A stretch of DNA of 64,000 nt from Sphingomonas sp. H160509 (GCF_024124765.2 NZ_JAMXSR020000002.1:3616001-3680000); one strand, 5' to 3'. Positions 10,564 to 20,223 are shown, counted from the first letter of the stretch. Numbers and translations are program-made. Notes: a model not told the origin generated them from the sequence alone.

Positions 10564-11335
10564 TTACGGGGCGAATGCCAAGATCGTGCCAACAAAAACC
10601 CAACTATCGAAGTTGATAGCTTCACCGGAAGCCTTCGAAGTGATGCGACCATAAACGGCATCCGTTTGCCAAGTCTCGGGGGGCTCGATTATCGCGAACG
10701 AACAAAAGGCCCGAACTTGATCCGACTTCCAAGAGTAGCGGAAACCAAGTTTCACGCCATGCCGCGTCCGTGATGCCGGTTGTGGTAATATCCCAAGCCG
10801 GGAGCACGTCGTAACGATCGACATCCTCGAAGCCGGGGCCGATGGTAATCGGGCTGCGATCCTCGAAGTTTACCTTAGCGCCAAACTTCACGCCGTAGGT
10901 TCGCGTCGCCGCGCCGATCACCAGCCGTTGCGCCTGCACATAGCCGCGCGGGTGTCCGGGCGCGGTGATGGTGACACGAACATAACGGTCTGTGCGAATG
11001 GACGGGAGTAGAGCAATCGTCTTGGCGCTAAGCTGCTTGGGTTTCTTGCCAGCCCAAGCCGCCACGGTGCCGCTGTCATAGCCGCTCACGTCGGTGGTGG
11101 TGCCAGTCTGCACCCGCACGCCATCGCTCGCGCGTAGGTTGGAACCGACAAGCGCGATGGTGTCATATTCGACGGGATCGGGGCCTAGATCGATCGTGAA
11201 CGATGCGCTCCCCAGCGATCCGCGCCACACGTAACCGGGCTTGTCGTTGTTGAGATTGCCCACCGTCGTGCCGTCGATCGGTGCGGGGCTGTTCGCGTCC
11301 GTAAACGCCAGCGGGGCAACGAAAAGCGCGCTCAT
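10564..11335 (-). CDS. Minor tail protein
   Basis: 256 residues after removing one C from the run at 10678-10683. It is beta-rich with no recognised domain: the N terminus reads MSALFVAPLAFTDANSPAP, the middle has FTIDLGPDPVEYDTIALVG and the C terminus INFDSWVFVGTILAFAP. The ATG overlaps the stop of 11332-11694 (ATGA). Its place between tape measure and tip genes suggests a distal tail component, as for the gp17/gp18 pair in related siphophages; this is from gene order only. Confidence 0.65.
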
Positions 11336-11694
11336 CCGCGCACCATAAGCACGGTGCGGTTGGCGAGATCGCGCACCTTCATATCAATGACGGTGTAGAT
11401 TTTCGTCGGGTCCGCTGCCGGATGCTCAGGAAAGTTAAGCATGAAGCGCGGCGGGCCATCGATAAAGTCATCACGATTGATGGCCTCAGAGATCGTAACC
11501 CGAAAGGTTCGCGCGCTTTCGCCCGACTGGTCAAAGATTTCTTGCGCGAGAGCTTCACCGCCCTCCTCATCAAGGGCGGTGTTAATCTCGATAACTTTCG
11601 AGTTGGGATAGAGCGCAAGCGTCCCGTCAACCTTCCGCATCGCGTAACGATACGGTTGGGTGACGAGCATTGCGCGATCGGGATTAGAGGCCAT
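11332..11694 (-). CDS. Small tail protein after the tape measure
   Basis: 120 residues, MASNPDRAMLVTQPYRYAMR at the N terminus; beta-strand and charged segments; no known domain. The ATG at 11694 is chosen over GTG at 11697 because TAAATA then lies exactly 4 bases upstream. It follows the tape measure stop within 8 bases and overlaps the next gene by 4. A distal-tail or baseplate-hub role is likely from position. Confidence 0.65.
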   Translation of the reverse strand: MASNPDRAMLVTQPYRYAMRKVDGTLALYPNSKVIEINTALDEEGGEALAQEIFDQSGESARTFRVTISEAINRDDFIDGPPRFMLNFPEHPAADPTKIYTVIDMKVRDLANRTVLMVRG

Positions 11695-11698
11695 CACC

Positions 11699-11704
11699 TA
11701 TTTA
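11699..11704 (-). promoter_or_regulatory. TAAATA motif overlapping the tape measure stop codon
   Basis: The TAA stop of the tape measure gene is the first half of the motif (TAC TAA ATAGGTG ATG). The sequence from TAAATAGGTGATG is identical to that before the tape measure gene itself. Confidence 0.65.
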
Positions 11705-14700
11705 GTAGGTTTTGCCCATGTATTGCCCGTTGTAAGCCAAGTCGCCATTAGCGGCGACGGTGCCGTTATTGCCGAGTTTGGCGATACCCTGCGCAATCTG
11801 CTTGAGCCAACTTTCTTGCACGGCGTTGCTGTTCGCCTGAGCCTGATAGTGAGCCGCCGCCGATGCCGCCTGAGCCTGAATAGCCGCCGTGGTGGTATCC
11901 GCTGCCGCCTTGGTGACATCGAAGCCCGCCGACGTGTTGAACGCCTTCGTCACGTTGTCCGCCAGCGCCTGAGTGGTGCCGGTGAGCATCGAACGGATAG
12001 CCTGAAACTGCCCGGTCGCGGTGCCGTAGATATCGCCCGCAAGGCTGAAAATCGACTGTCCAAGCTGAGTGAACGCCGACTGATCAACGCTCGAATCACC
12101 CGACGCAATGCGCGCCTTGTAGGTGTCAAACTCAGCCATTTTAGCGTTGAGCTGGTCCATCTGAGTGACGCCCGAACCTTCGCCCTTGAGCGCGGCGAGG
12201 AAGTCGGTGAGGCTCGAAAGCTGTTCCTTGAGCGCGTTCTTGAGCTTTAGGGTGCGATACTCATCAATCTTGGTGAGGTCTTCCGTCGAAGCACCAACCT
12301 TGAGCATCGTTTCGCGAAGCCCGTTGAGCGGGGTAACGATCGAATCGATAGCCGCGCCGACTGGATCGGTCATAGACTTGTAATCGTCCATTGCCGATTT
12401 CCAATCCTTAGCGAACTGGATTGCGCTATCTGCACCAAGCCCAGCCAAAGCCTTTTGGACGATCGGCGCAAGTCCGGTGATCGCACCATCGGCGATGGCG
12501 TCCTTGATCGCCGCCGCGATTGCTGCCGCTTCGTCCTTGCCCTCATAGACAAGCCCGCTGATCTTTTTCGATTTCTTCGTATCGACGTTGGTTGCGCCGG
12601 TCGAGCTTACGCGGAAGCTGTCCTTATACTTGCCAACCGACACGTTGAACGCGCCCACGGTGCCGCCGATCTGCGACGCCAGCGAAGCCAATCCATCCTG
12701 AATCGACGCCGCCGTTCCGGTAAGCGCCGTGCGGGCGCTCGCCTTATTGCCGCTGATAGCGCTTTCGCCCGCGCCCGTGAGGATCGCCTTCCCCTTGGGG
12801 GCCTTCGAGAATAGCGAGCCCAGCAAGCCGCCGCCAAGCGAACCGACAATCGAGCCGATCGGGCCGAACAAGCCGCCCACGGTTCCTCCGATGCTGGCAC
12901 CCTTCGAGAAACCCTTACCAAGCCCCAAGAGATCGCCGACGCCCGCGACCATGCCGCCAACCTGAGCGCCCGCCTGCATCTTGGTTAGGCCCTTGGTGAG
13001 GCCGGTAGCGAGATCGGTGGAGAACATCGACTTGAAATCGCCAAAGCCCTTCGAAAGGCTGCTGAGCGGGCTCTTGATCGCTTCGCCGATCTTGGGAAGG
13101 CTGAACTCGCTCGCGCTGTCCTTGTATGCGCCTTCGCGCTTAAAGAGCTTCGCGAACATGCCAGCGGGGCCGGTGAGATCGCCGCTCATCATTTCCGCGA
13201 TCTTTTCGAAACCATCCGCAAACTTGCCGAGCACGCCACCAAGCTTCCCGCCGAACGTGTCGGCGAGATCATCGAACATATCTACCCATTCGCGCGTGGT
13301 TTCGGCTTTGATCTTGCCGAGTGCATTCTTATGGGTCGTGTAGATTTCGCCCTCAAGCTGCTTACGCCCTTCCGGGGTGAGCGACATCTTGGCGAGTTGC
13401 GCCATGCCTTCCTTGAACTGCCCGTTAGCCGTATCGATACGCGCGTTCCGGCTGGCGGTCGGCGACATATCGAGCACGATCTTGATCGCGTCCTGTCCGA
13501 TCTTGAGCTTAGCGGCCTCGAAGCCCGCAACGATCTGGTCGCGGAACGTGTCGGGCATATTCCCGCCCGCTACGCTGTCCGTATAAGCCTTATACTGAGC
13601 TTCGATTGTCTTGAGGTCATCCGCCGCCTTAGCGCCCGAAGACATCGAAAGGGGCGAAATCCTGCGCTTTCTTCAAAAGCTCATTCTGAGCCTTGAGCGC
13701 CGCGTTCTTCTCAAGCTGGATACGAAGCGCGTCCTCAGCCGACTTGTAGGCGATAGCGTCGATATCGACGCCACGGTTCTTGGCATCGATACGCGCCTTG
13801 AAGAGATCGTCTTCGACGCCGCGTTGCTGTTCGGTGAGGCCCTTAGCGCGGCCTAGCTCAACGGTATATTCGTTCTGAGCCTCGAAAGCGCGCTGCTTGA
13901 GGGCGGTGATCGCCTTAGCCGTGTTAAGCTCGCCTAGCGCGGTGGAAATGCGCGACTTCTCGCTATCCGAAAGCTCGCGCTCAAGGATTTTGCGAAGCTC
14001 AAGGCCCTTGTTATATTCCTCAGCCTGAAGCGTGAGCATCCCCGCCGCCGTCGTCTGATCTTTGAGCGCCTTCCAAAACTCGTTTTCGCGCTTGAGACGA
14101 TCCGCCGCCGCCTTCGCCGCCTTGTCATCGTCCTTGCCGGATGCGGGCGGGGCCTTGGGGCTGGTGGCAACGTCTAGCTTGGCGTCAGCTTTCTTGTCGC
14201 GACCAAGCATACGGCTCATGGCACGATCGGCCCCGGCTTCGTCCTTGTAGGTGGCAAGGCCGATACGCCCCACGGCGTTGATCGCGCGGCCCGTGTTGCT
14301 GAATAGCGGCTTCGACGCGAGCGCCTTAGCCTTGTCCCACTGCCCGGAAAGCAACGCGGTGATCGCCTGCCCAAGGGTCGAGAACATGCCGAGTAGGTCG
14401 TTGATCGCGATCTGGAAAATCTGCGGAAGCGCCATCGCAACCGCCTTCGCGCCACGAAGCACGCCGAACATGCTGTTCGTCCAAGAGCGGCCCGACGTTT
14501 CCCACTTGATGCCCAGCCAATCGAGGGCCGCGCCCATATTGCCCATGATCATTGACGATGCGCCGTTGATCGCGGTCCCGATTGCCGAGAACACGCCGCC
14601 GACGATCGCGCCGACAACCTGCGCAATCTGTCCGATCATGTTGAACTGGAACGTGAAGTTTTCCATGATGGAAATACCCGAACCGCCGCCCGTGTTGATC

Positions 14701-15742
14701 GCTGAGAATAGGTCGCCGATGCCCGACGCGATCGACGTAACGCCCTCGATTGCACCCGCCATCGCGTTGCCGATGCCCACCAGCACGGGGCCGATCGCAC
14801 CAACGCCCTCAGTGATAAGCTTGATCGCGCCCGACACGGCGTCGAGCAAACCGCCTTCGCCGATCGCGACTAGGGGTTTGATCCCATGCGTCGCCAAGGT
14901 TCGAAAGTGCCCCGTTAAAGGTAAGCATCTGGCGAGTCATGGCGTCGCCGAACTTGGTTTCGCCAAGCTCGATCAAATATTTCTGGATCGCTTCGCTGTT
15001 CTTTGCAACCTCAGTGGTAACGCCGCCGAAGGTGAACTTAACCTTGTCGGCTTCCTGCTTGGTCGTGATGCCGAAGCTCTTGAGGCGCTCGAATTCGCCG
15101 GTCGAAGCGTCCGCGACGGCTTCGATCATGTCGCTCAGTGCCTGCGGCCCCTTACCAAGGGCCGATGCCGTGTTGCCGTAGCTAATCATCGCGCGTTCGG
15201 TCGGCGCAAGGCCAAGAGCGCGAAGCTTGATGTAACCGTCTACCGCTTGATTAACGTCGAACGGCGTTTTAGCCGCGTAGTTAACGAGAGCCGCGTAAGT
15301 TTCCTGAGCCTTGACGACGCTGCCCGTTACGGTCGCGAGCGATGCTTTCTGAGCCTCAGCTTGCGCGGCTGCACCAACCGACACGGAAGCAAGCGCGGTG
15401 AGCGCGCCGACAACGGCGGTGATACCAGCCGCCGCACCAGCGAAGCCGATGCTAGTAAGGGTGCCGCCCATCCCCGCAAGGTTGCTCATCGCCGCGTTAG
15501 CTGCGCTGCCCAGCCCGCCAACCGATCCGGTAAGCGAACGCACGTTGCTGTTAGCCGCGTTAGCCGCCGCACCCGCGCGCGTAGTCGCACCGTGAGCACC
15601 GTTAAGGTTGTTCACCATCGACTGTAGCGCGGGGGTTCACCCCGCCAAGCTGAGTGTAAGCGCGTTGGAGCTTTTGGGCATCCTGAATCGCCGCGTTAAT
15701 ATCGGAGCGAATGCGAATGATTTTGTCGTTAGTAGCGGCCAT
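11702..15742 (-). CDS. Tail length tape measure protein
   Basis: 1345 residues after removing one C from each of three runs (13651-13654, 14873-14876, 15631-15635). The N terminus is helical (IIRIRSDINAAIQDAQKLQR), followed by hydrophobic Gly/Ala-rich segments (SIGFAGAAAGITAVVGALTA; AVVGGVFSAIGTAINGASSM) and long charged helices (RLKRENEFWKALKDQTTAAG), then a Gly-rich part (GGTVGGLFGPIGSIVGSLGG). Such proteins fill the tail tube and set its length; about 1345 residues would predict a tail near 200 nm by the usual 0.15 nm per residue. It directly follows the tail chaperone genes with the frameshift site, which is diagnostic. Confidence 0.9.
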
Positions 15743-15746
15743 CACC

Positions 15747-15752
15747 TATTTA
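15747..15752 (-). promoter_or_regulatory. TAAATA motif of the tape measure gene
   Basis: Reads CAA TAA ATAGGTG ATG. The TAA is the stop codon of the chaperone T extension and the ATG at 15742 starts the tape measure. Confidence 0.65.
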
Positions 15753-16100
15753 TTGACTTGGCGCGCTTCTCGATCGGATAGCGTTTTGCCAGTTGGCATC
15801 CATATTTTCGATTACTCGAATGAGGATGTCGGTGTCGGTGCGGCTAAAGCCATGATAGTTGGCGTAAGCGACGATCTTATCCCAAGGGATAGCGCCCACG
15901 CTCATGCCAACTTGGCGCATGGTTCCAAGCTCGCGAAAGGCGCGATAGAACGACATTTCGTAAGGTGTGAGAGTTGGGCACTCACTCAGGATTTCGCGGG
16001 CACCATCGCCGGAAGGCCCGTCGATAGTCGCCAAAACTTTGAGGTCGGCAAGGTCATCGCCTTGCTCAACCTCAAAGAGTAAGCGCCCGATTAGTTTCCC
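15750..16100 (-). CDS. Tail assembly chaperone T extension (made by -1 frameshift)
   Basis: Reading frame of about 115 codons that opens inside the slippery site of the preceding gene and continues LIGRLLFEVEQGDDLADLKV to RSRSAPSQ. No ATG with a ribosome-binding site starts it; it is in the -1 frame relative to the G gene, as in lambda gpG/gpGT. The fused product would be about 258 residues. Known GT-type fusions help the tail tube assemble around the tape measure. Without frameshifting, translation might also start at TTG 16034, which has no good ribosome-binding site. Confidence 0.8.
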   Translation of the reverse strand, partial: GKLIGRLLFEVEQGDDLADLKVLATIDGPSGDGAREILSECPTLTPYEMSFYRAFRELGTMRQVGMSVGAIPWDKIVAYANYHGFSRTDTDILIRVIENMDANWQNAIRSRSAPSQ

Positions 16101-16525
16101 TCGGGAAGGTCCGTCTGTTCTTCCGGCTGGAAGTTGCGAACGTCGCGCGCGAATGCGGCTAGCTCACGAAGCACGTAGAGCGCGCGAACGTCGCTAAGGT
16201 AGGCGATAGCCGTATCCTTCGCGAACGGAATTGCCTTGCCCTTTTCGTCCTTGATTTCCCAATCGACAAGCGAAAGCTCAACGAAGACTTCGACGTTCTT
16301 TTCATCGTCCGACTTCGCCGCGTAAGCCTCATTAGTGCGGCCATTCTTGGCGGGATACTTGCGCTGGAGACGCTCAAGCGTCACGCGGTAGCGCGGGGTA
16401 AGCTCATCGAAAAGGCAGAGCTTAAAGCGCCCGTAGTGGTTGCCCACTTCATCGATAACGGAAGTCCAAACGCCTTCGTCGGCCTGAGCTTCATCGTAAC
16501 GGGCGGGGAAGTGAAATGCGGTCAT
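16091..16525 (-). CDS. Tail assembly chaperone G
   Basis: 144 residues starting MTAFHFPARYDEAQADEGVW and ending EEQTDLPEGN, acidic and soluble. Position between tail tube and tape measure, plus the slippery heptamer at its last codons, identify it as the G-type tail chaperone that is needed during tail assembly and is absent from the finished particle. The ribosome-binding site is AGGAGC about 13 bases before ATG. A leader of 29 bases follows TAAATA and can pair AAGATA with TATCTT, putting the ribosome-binding site in the loop. Confidence 0.8.
   Translation of the reverse strand: MTAFHFPARYDEAQADEGVWTSVIDEVGNHYGRFKLCLFDELTPRYRVTLERLQRKYPAKNGRTNEAYAAKSDDEKNVEVFVELSLVDWEIKDEKGKAIPFAKDTAIAYLSDVRALYVLRELAAFARDVRNFQPEEQTDLPEGN
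16094..16100 (-). promoter_or_regulatory. Programmed -1 frameshift slippery site GGGAAAC
   Basis: Minus strand, zero frame: GAG GGA AAC TAA. This is a perfect X XXY YYZ heptamer (G GGA AAC) directly before the G stop codon. After tandem -1 slip the reading becomes GGG AAA CTA ATC GGG and enters the T frame with no stop for 115 codons. Confidence 0.85.
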
Positions 16526-16554
16526 TCTAAAGATAGCTCCTACAAGAGATATCT

Positions 16555-16560
16555 TATTTA
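16555..16560 (-). promoter_or_regulatory. TAAATA motif of the tail chaperone gene (leadered)
   Basis: TAAATA is 29 bases before the ATG at 16525. The transcript would start near AAGATATCTC and fold AAGATA/TATCTT around a loop holding GTAGGAGC. Confidence 0.6.
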
Positions 16561-16593
16561 TCGAGATCGATCGAAGGCCCGTTTGAGCGCATG

Positions 16594-16622
16594 AAAAACG
16601 CCGCCCGGAAGCCCGGACGGCG
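16594..16622 (-). terminator. Rho-independent terminator after the tail tube gene
   Basis: Minus strand CGCCGTCCGGGCTTCCGGGCGGCG followed by TTTTT. Stem of about 10 bp with a short loop and a U run, 30 bases after the tail tube stop codon and before the chaperone promoter. It insulates the highly expressed tube gene from its downstream neighbours. Confidence 0.8.
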
Positions 16623-16652
16623 CTTAACATCGCTTACTTGTAGGAGGGGCGA

Positions 16653-17567
16653 TTAGACAAGCTCAGAGAACATAGCCGCATAGTCTGCGGTCGGGTCATA
16701 CTGAGCGGTGAGAACGACGTTCACAAGCTGCTTGGAACCGTTCGCTTCGCTGGTCGGGAAGCTGCCAACGCACGCCGGGAGCGTGAAGCCGTAGCCGTTC
16801 GCACCGTCGCCAAGCTCGATCGCAACGGCAACCGGGGTGTCGTCGTTGAAAAGGCGCTCAGGTGCCAAGTCCTTGCGGAAAAGCTTCGCCGTCACCTTGA
16901 CGATGCGGTTAGCGCTGGTGCCGATTTCGAAGGCGTCACGCTCACCAAGTGCATAGTTGGGCTCGCGAGCCTGCTCAACGCTGATTTCAAGCGACATATA
17001 ACGGGCGGTGAGGCCAGCAATGTTGATCGTGCCGATATCGCGACCGACAAGCTCCTGCCCCTTCACGGTCTTGACGTAGGTCGCGCCCGTGATCGGTGCT
17101 TCGTCTTCCGCGAACGAACCGCCGACGAAATCGAAGGTAACCTGAGCCTTGGACTCAGCGTCAACCGTGATGGTCGCCTTCGAGATATGCACGTTCTTGT
17201 GACGGAAGTAGAGCTTGCCCGCGTCAACGGTCATGGTCTCTTCGACGGTGAAAGAGGTATCCTTGTTCGAACCGACGTAGTTGTTGCCGTTCTTGACTGC
17301 CGAGAATGCGGCGGCGAGGAAGTCGGTGATAACCGGATCGCGGCGAAGCTCAAACTTCATCGAACCCGAACCCGAACCGGCAACCTTACGGATGCCCGCC
17401 ATGTCGCGCGACTGCTTCATGGTTTCAGAGTTAAGGTCGTTCATGTTGAACGTGAGAGTAGCGCCACCAGTGGTGATGTCGGCGGAATTGAATGCCGGGG
17501 TCGCGGGCGTGACGCCCTTAACGACTTCCTTAATCACGGCATAAGTGTTGTCTACGGGATTGCTCAC
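16653..17567 (-). CDS. Major tail tube protein
   Basis: 304 residues: MSNPVDNTYAVIKEVVKGVT, then TLTFNMNDLNSETMKQSRDM and FFRHKNV-type beta-rich segments, ending ADYAAMFSELV. It resembles phage tail tube proteins of the lambda V / DUF3277 type with the GxxTP-like N-terminal loop. Position between tail terminator and chaperone genes agrees. It has its own leadered promoter and a following terminator, as expected for an abundant structural protein. The start is the GTG at 17565-17567 or the in-frame reading MSNP; a good AGGAGC site lies about 8 bases upstream. Confidence 0.85.
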   Translation of the reverse strand: MSNPVDNTYAVIKEVVKGVTPATPAFNSADITTGGATLTFNMNDLNSETMKQSRDMAGIRKVAGSGSGSMKFELRRDPVITDFLAAAFSAVKNGNNYVGSNKDTSFTVEETMTVDAGKLYFRHKNVHISKATITVDAESKAQVTFDFVGGSFAEDEAPITGATYVKTVKGQELVGRDIGTINIAGLTARYMSLEISVEQAREPNYALGERDAFEIGTSANRIVKVTAKLFRKDLAPERLFNDDTPVAVAIELGDGANGYGFTLPACVGSFPTSEANGSKQLVNVVLTAQYDPTADYAAMFSELV

Positions 17568-17613
17568 AAAAAAGCTCCTAAATGAGTTGATAGGAGCGAA
17601 GTGGCTCCGGTCA

Positions 17614-17619
17614 TATTTA
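17614..17619 (-). promoter_or_regulatory. TAAATA motif of the tail tube gene (leadered)
   Basis: TAAATA is 46 bases before the start codon. The leader opens TGACC then GGAGC-CACTTC-GCTCC, a 5-bp stem right at the expected 5' end, and carries AGGAGC close to the start codon. Confidence 0.6.
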
Positions 17620-17645
17620 TGAGAGCCGGGGTCTTTGGAGCGGTT

Positions 17646-18044
17646 TTAGTGGCGGGCTCGATACTTCACGTTGATGATCAAGCGCATGAACTCGCCTTCG
17701 TCTGCACCATTACGGAAAGACGCGGTTTCGCAACGAACGCGACCGTCGTTCGAACGCCAGTCACGAAGGATCGTCGCGGCTCGATCGGCGAGGCTCCACG
17801 CTACGGCGTCGCCATCGCTCAAGGGCGAATAGATATCGATCCAGACAAGGCCCTTAGATTCGTAATCGGGGTCGAGGCTGAGCGTTAGGCGTTCTTCGTC
17901 AACGGGCCAGACGCTAAGCACGCAATATGCGGTTTCCGGCTCACCCTCAGCCGTATCAACGCCGGGGATGATCACGGGGGAGAGATTGCCCCAAGCATAA
18001 AGGAACCGCTCACGGATGGCGGTAATATCGTCGTGGTGCGTCAT
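17646..18044 (-). CDS. Tail terminator protein
   Basis: 132 residues: MTHHDDITAIRERFLYAWGN with PVIIPG, then SVWPVDEERLTLSLDPDYES and a C-terminal strand LRIINVKY-like region (FMRLIINVKYRARH). The N-terminal helix, the short strand and the pattern of the last strand match the phage tail terminator / DUF4128 group. Such proteins cap the tail and join it to the head. It lies between the neck protein and tube genes as expected. Start ATG 18044 has TAAATA 4 bases before it. Confidence 0.7.
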   Translation of the reverse strand: MTHHDDITAIRERFLYAWGNLSPVIIPGVDTAEGEPETAYCVLSVWPVDEERLTLSLDPDYESKGLVWIDIYSPLSDGDAVAWSLADRAATILRDWRSNDGRVRCETASFRNGADEGEFMRLIINVKYRARH

Positions 18045-18048
18045 CCGA

Positions 18049-18054
18049 TATTTA
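18049..18054 (-). promoter_or_regulatory. TAAATA motif of the tail terminator gene
   Basis: Context CCCTAAATATCGG then ATG at 18044. The previous gene stops at 18061-18063 (TGA), seven bases before the motif. Confidence 0.65.
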
Positions 18055-18060
18055 GGGTAA

Positions 18061-18366
18061 TCAATCGGGCGCGTGCTTCATCACGGCGCGCTCAACGAAC
18101 CCGGCTGGCGTCTGCTTAGAGTGCCCGTCGTTAAGGCGTCCGATATACGGAACGCGGTTATAGATTTCCATCTTGAGCGGGTCGGTAGTGTCGAGTTGCC
18201 AGCCCAGACGAGCCGCGCCTTGATCAACCGGGGTGCCGACTGGCGGGGCTGAAGTAAGCTCAGCGAGAACGTCGCTCATGATATCTTCCATGTCTTCGAT
18301 CATGAGATCGCGAAGCTCATCGGCGAGCGTCTCGAAGTCGCTCATATCGAGCTTGATGCTGATCAC
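18061..18366 (-). CDS. HK97 gp10-like neck/tail completion protein
   Basis: 101 residues: MISIKLDMSDFETLADELRD, PVDQGAARLGWQLDT, VPYIGRLNDGHSKQTPAGFV. The pattern of an N-terminal helix, a TG.L..SW-like turn and YxxxLxxGxSxQxPxG matches the HK97 gp10 family of head-tail joining proteins. The ATG overlaps the stop of the preceding gene by 4 bases. Confidence 0.82.
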   Translation of the reverse strand: MISIKLDMSDFETLADELRDLMIEDMEDIMSDVLAELTSAPPVGTPVDQGAARLGWQLDTTDPLKMEIYNRVPYIGRLNDGHSKQTPAGFVERAVMKHAPD

Positions 18367-18717
18367 TTGAGCACCGCAATGACGATGAAAGGCGAGCCGC
18401 CATCTGGTGCGACTTCCTCAGTCTCGATTACGTCGCCTTCGAAGTTGCCCAGCTTGAGCCGATCGCCACGCTTGGCGGCGATGCTCAGCTTCGCGATCGA
18501 CTGAGATACGATCGTTCCGTTTTCGAGCTTGAGGTTGCGCTTCGCCAGCACGCCGCGCCCGGTGAGGGGTTGCGATCGTGACGACGCCCTTGCGCCCCGC
18601 CGCGCGATCGGCGTTCGATTGTGCGGCCTCGCTCTTGCGGGTGATGGTGGCAACGGGGAGGTCGAAGGCGTCGAATAGCTCAGCCGTGAGGCCCCGGAAG
18701 TCGTCAAAGATGCTCAC
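18363..18717 (-). CDS. Head closure / head-tail joining protein
   Basis: 117 residues after removing one C from the run at 18566-18569. It begins MSIFDDFRGLTAELFDAFDL and ends GDVIETEEVAPDGGSPFIVI, with a central TLTGRGVLAKRNLKL. The size and position between connector and gp10-like genes suggest a head-closure protein. Short overlaps with both neighbours (ATGA at each side) show a tight translational unit. Confidence 0.6.
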
Positions 18718-19194
18718 CGGGTAAGGCGTCCCATGATGAGTGCGCCGCCAGCGGGTCGCGTGATCAACGGGGCAAGCATTGCCGTGATCGCCGGGTAAGG
18801 GTCGGACGGTGCCGCGTCGTATTCGGTCGTAAGCTCGCCAACGCCTTCGAGCTTTTTGGTGCTCTTGGTCGTGCCACGCTCAGCCGGGGCGATGAGAGGC
18901 CCCTTGAGCGCGTAGAACGCCAGCAAAGAGGGTTGCGGCGACGATCGCGGCGGGAAGCGCCGTAGCGCCTGCGCTAGGCCACTGGAGGCCCTGTAGCGGG
19001 CTCAGGCGAGCGCCGGGGGCGGGATAGTGAGCTTCGATGTAGTCGGTTGCTCGAATGAGTGCCGCCGCCTGAGTGGCGCTGTCCGCGTCCGTCCAAGCCG
19101 TGTTGAGCCGTGCCGCGTGGTAGTCCGCCGCCTGCGCAAGTGTCGCGTAGCTGTTTGCGCCGGGGGTGCCGGTGCCATCCTCAGAAATCATCAT
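18714..19194 (-). CDS. Head-tail connector (adaptor) protein
   Basis: 159 residues after removing one base near 18925-18932. It begins MMISEDGTGTPGANSYATLA, then AADYHAARLNTAWTDADSAT and a helical region ALIRATDYIEAHYPAPG, and later KLEGVGELTTEYDAAPSDPY. This is the DnaT-like/adaptor domain seen in connector proteins between portal and closure protein. ATG at 19194 (a second ATG follows) has TAAATA five bases upstream. Confidence 0.7.
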
Positions 19195-19199
19195 GAGGG

Positions 19200-19205
19200 T
19201 ATTTA
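19200..19205 (-). promoter_or_regulatory. TAAATA motif of the connector gene
   Basis: Context TTCATAAATACCCTC then ATGATG at 19194. Five bases to the first ATG, 8 to the second: the only leaderless-class copy not at exactly 4. Just upstream is the capsid terminator, so the motif restarts transcription. Confidence 0.65.
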
Positions 19206-19207
19206 TG

Positions 19208-19245
19208 AAAAAGGGGGGGCGAACCTTGCGGCTCACCCCCTCTTG
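19208..19245 (-). terminator. Rho-independent terminator after the capsid gene
   Basis: Minus strand: GGGGGTGAGCC, loop GCAA, GGTTCGCCCCC, then CTTTTTC. A stem of about 11 bp with two G-U pairs and a U run, beginning about 22 bases after the capsid stop. It overlaps the start of the next TAAATA promoter. Confidence 0.8.
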
Positions 19246-19266
19246 GTTTGAGTTAATCGCGAGCGA

Positions 19267-20223
19267 TTAAGCTGCGTGCTTGATAGCGCGGAAGCCGACG
19301 AACTTGGGGGCGATTTCCATCGTCCAGTTCGAACCGGTCGCCATCGCATCCGGTGCGAGAGCAACGGCACCAACGTAGTTGAAGCCCTGCGGATGCACGA
19401 CGAACGAACGACGCGACCAAAGGATTTCGCGACCGCCACCGGTGCCCTTAGCGGCATCACGCTGCACCTCAACCGGAACCTCGAAAGGAACCGTGCCGAC
19501 GTGGAACGCCAGAGCGCCCGAACGCGCGATAACCGAAGTGTCTTCGCCGAACATATTCGAAACGACGACGCGCATACCGGCATAAGTCGGCAGTGCGATG
19601 CCGGTTTCACCCGGTGCGAAGTTTGCGCGATCCTTCTTCAGCTTCGCGACGTTCTTCGAGGAAGTGATGAGAATGTCGAAGTTGTCGGCAAACTCGTCGG
19701 CGGTTGCGGTTGCATCGATGATGAGATCGCGACCGAACACTTCGTCAGCATCACCAACGGTGAGGCCCGATGCGTTTGCAGCGGCGAGAGCACCCTTGAT
19801 CGACGCGAGGCCGAGCTTCTTACCGATGACATCCCAATACTCGCCGATACCGGCTTCGATGCCGCCACGGGCATCATAGAGGGTGATCATGCGGGTGAGG
19901 TCGAAATACTTCCAACCGTAGTTGAGATCGTGACGAACGCACGAATATTCATCGGCGGTGATGCGACCGGTCTTGCCGTCAACGTCGGTGTCGGTCGAGA
20001 CATTCACTTCGTCGGTGTTCAGCGGGTTGATGTAGGTCAGCGAACCCTTGCGTGCGCCGCCCTGCATGAGGAGTGCGCCTTCAGCGCCCGCCTGCACGGC
20101 GAGGCCGGAAGTAACAAGAGTGTTCTGTTCGCGGGTGATAAGGTCAACGCGGTTAGCGAGCACCTTCTCAGAGGGAACAATGCTCGAAATCGTGGTGCCG
20201 AGCGGGGCGTTAGCGTCAGCCAT
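19267..20223 (-). CDS. Major capsid protein
   Basis: 318 residues, uninterrupted. It has MADANAPLGTTISSIVPSEK at the N terminus, an internal DARGGIEAGIGEYWDVIGKK helix, FADNFDILITSSKNVAKLKK, and a C-terminal FVVHPQGFNYVGAVALAPDA typical of HK97-fold coat proteins of the P22-gp5/Mu-like group. It follows the scaffold gene and precedes the connector. Its own leadered promoter and terminator suggest very high expression. The start has TTGGAGC 9 bases upstream. Confidence 0.88.
   Translation of the reverse strand: MADANAPLGTTISSIVPSEKVLANRVDLITREQNTLVTSGLAVQAGAEGALLMQGGARKGSLTYINPLNTDEVNVSTDTDVDGKTGRITADEYSCVRHDLNYGWKYFDLTRMITLYDARGGIEAGIGEYWDVIGKKLGLASIKGALAAANASGLTVGDADEVFGRDLIIDATATADEFADNFDILITSSKNVAKLKKDRANFAPGETGIALPTYAGMRVVVSNMFGEDTSVIARSGALAFHVGTVPFEVPVEVQRDAAKGTGGGREILWSRRSFVVHPQGFNYVGAVALAPDAMATGSNWTMEIAPKFVGFRAIKHAA

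Noticed and set aside
14251..15627. 458-codon open frame on the plus strand
   Set aside because: It lies entirely opposite the tape measure gene; composition is Ser/Arg/Pro-rich in the way typical of antisense frames in GC-rich DNA, with no ribosome-binding site.
3627..15742. Tail genes as pseudogenes or programmed frameshifts
   Set aside because: Each break is at a simple G/C or A run with one extra base, and essential host genes show the same pattern; only GGGAAAC at 16094-16100 is a real frameshift signal.
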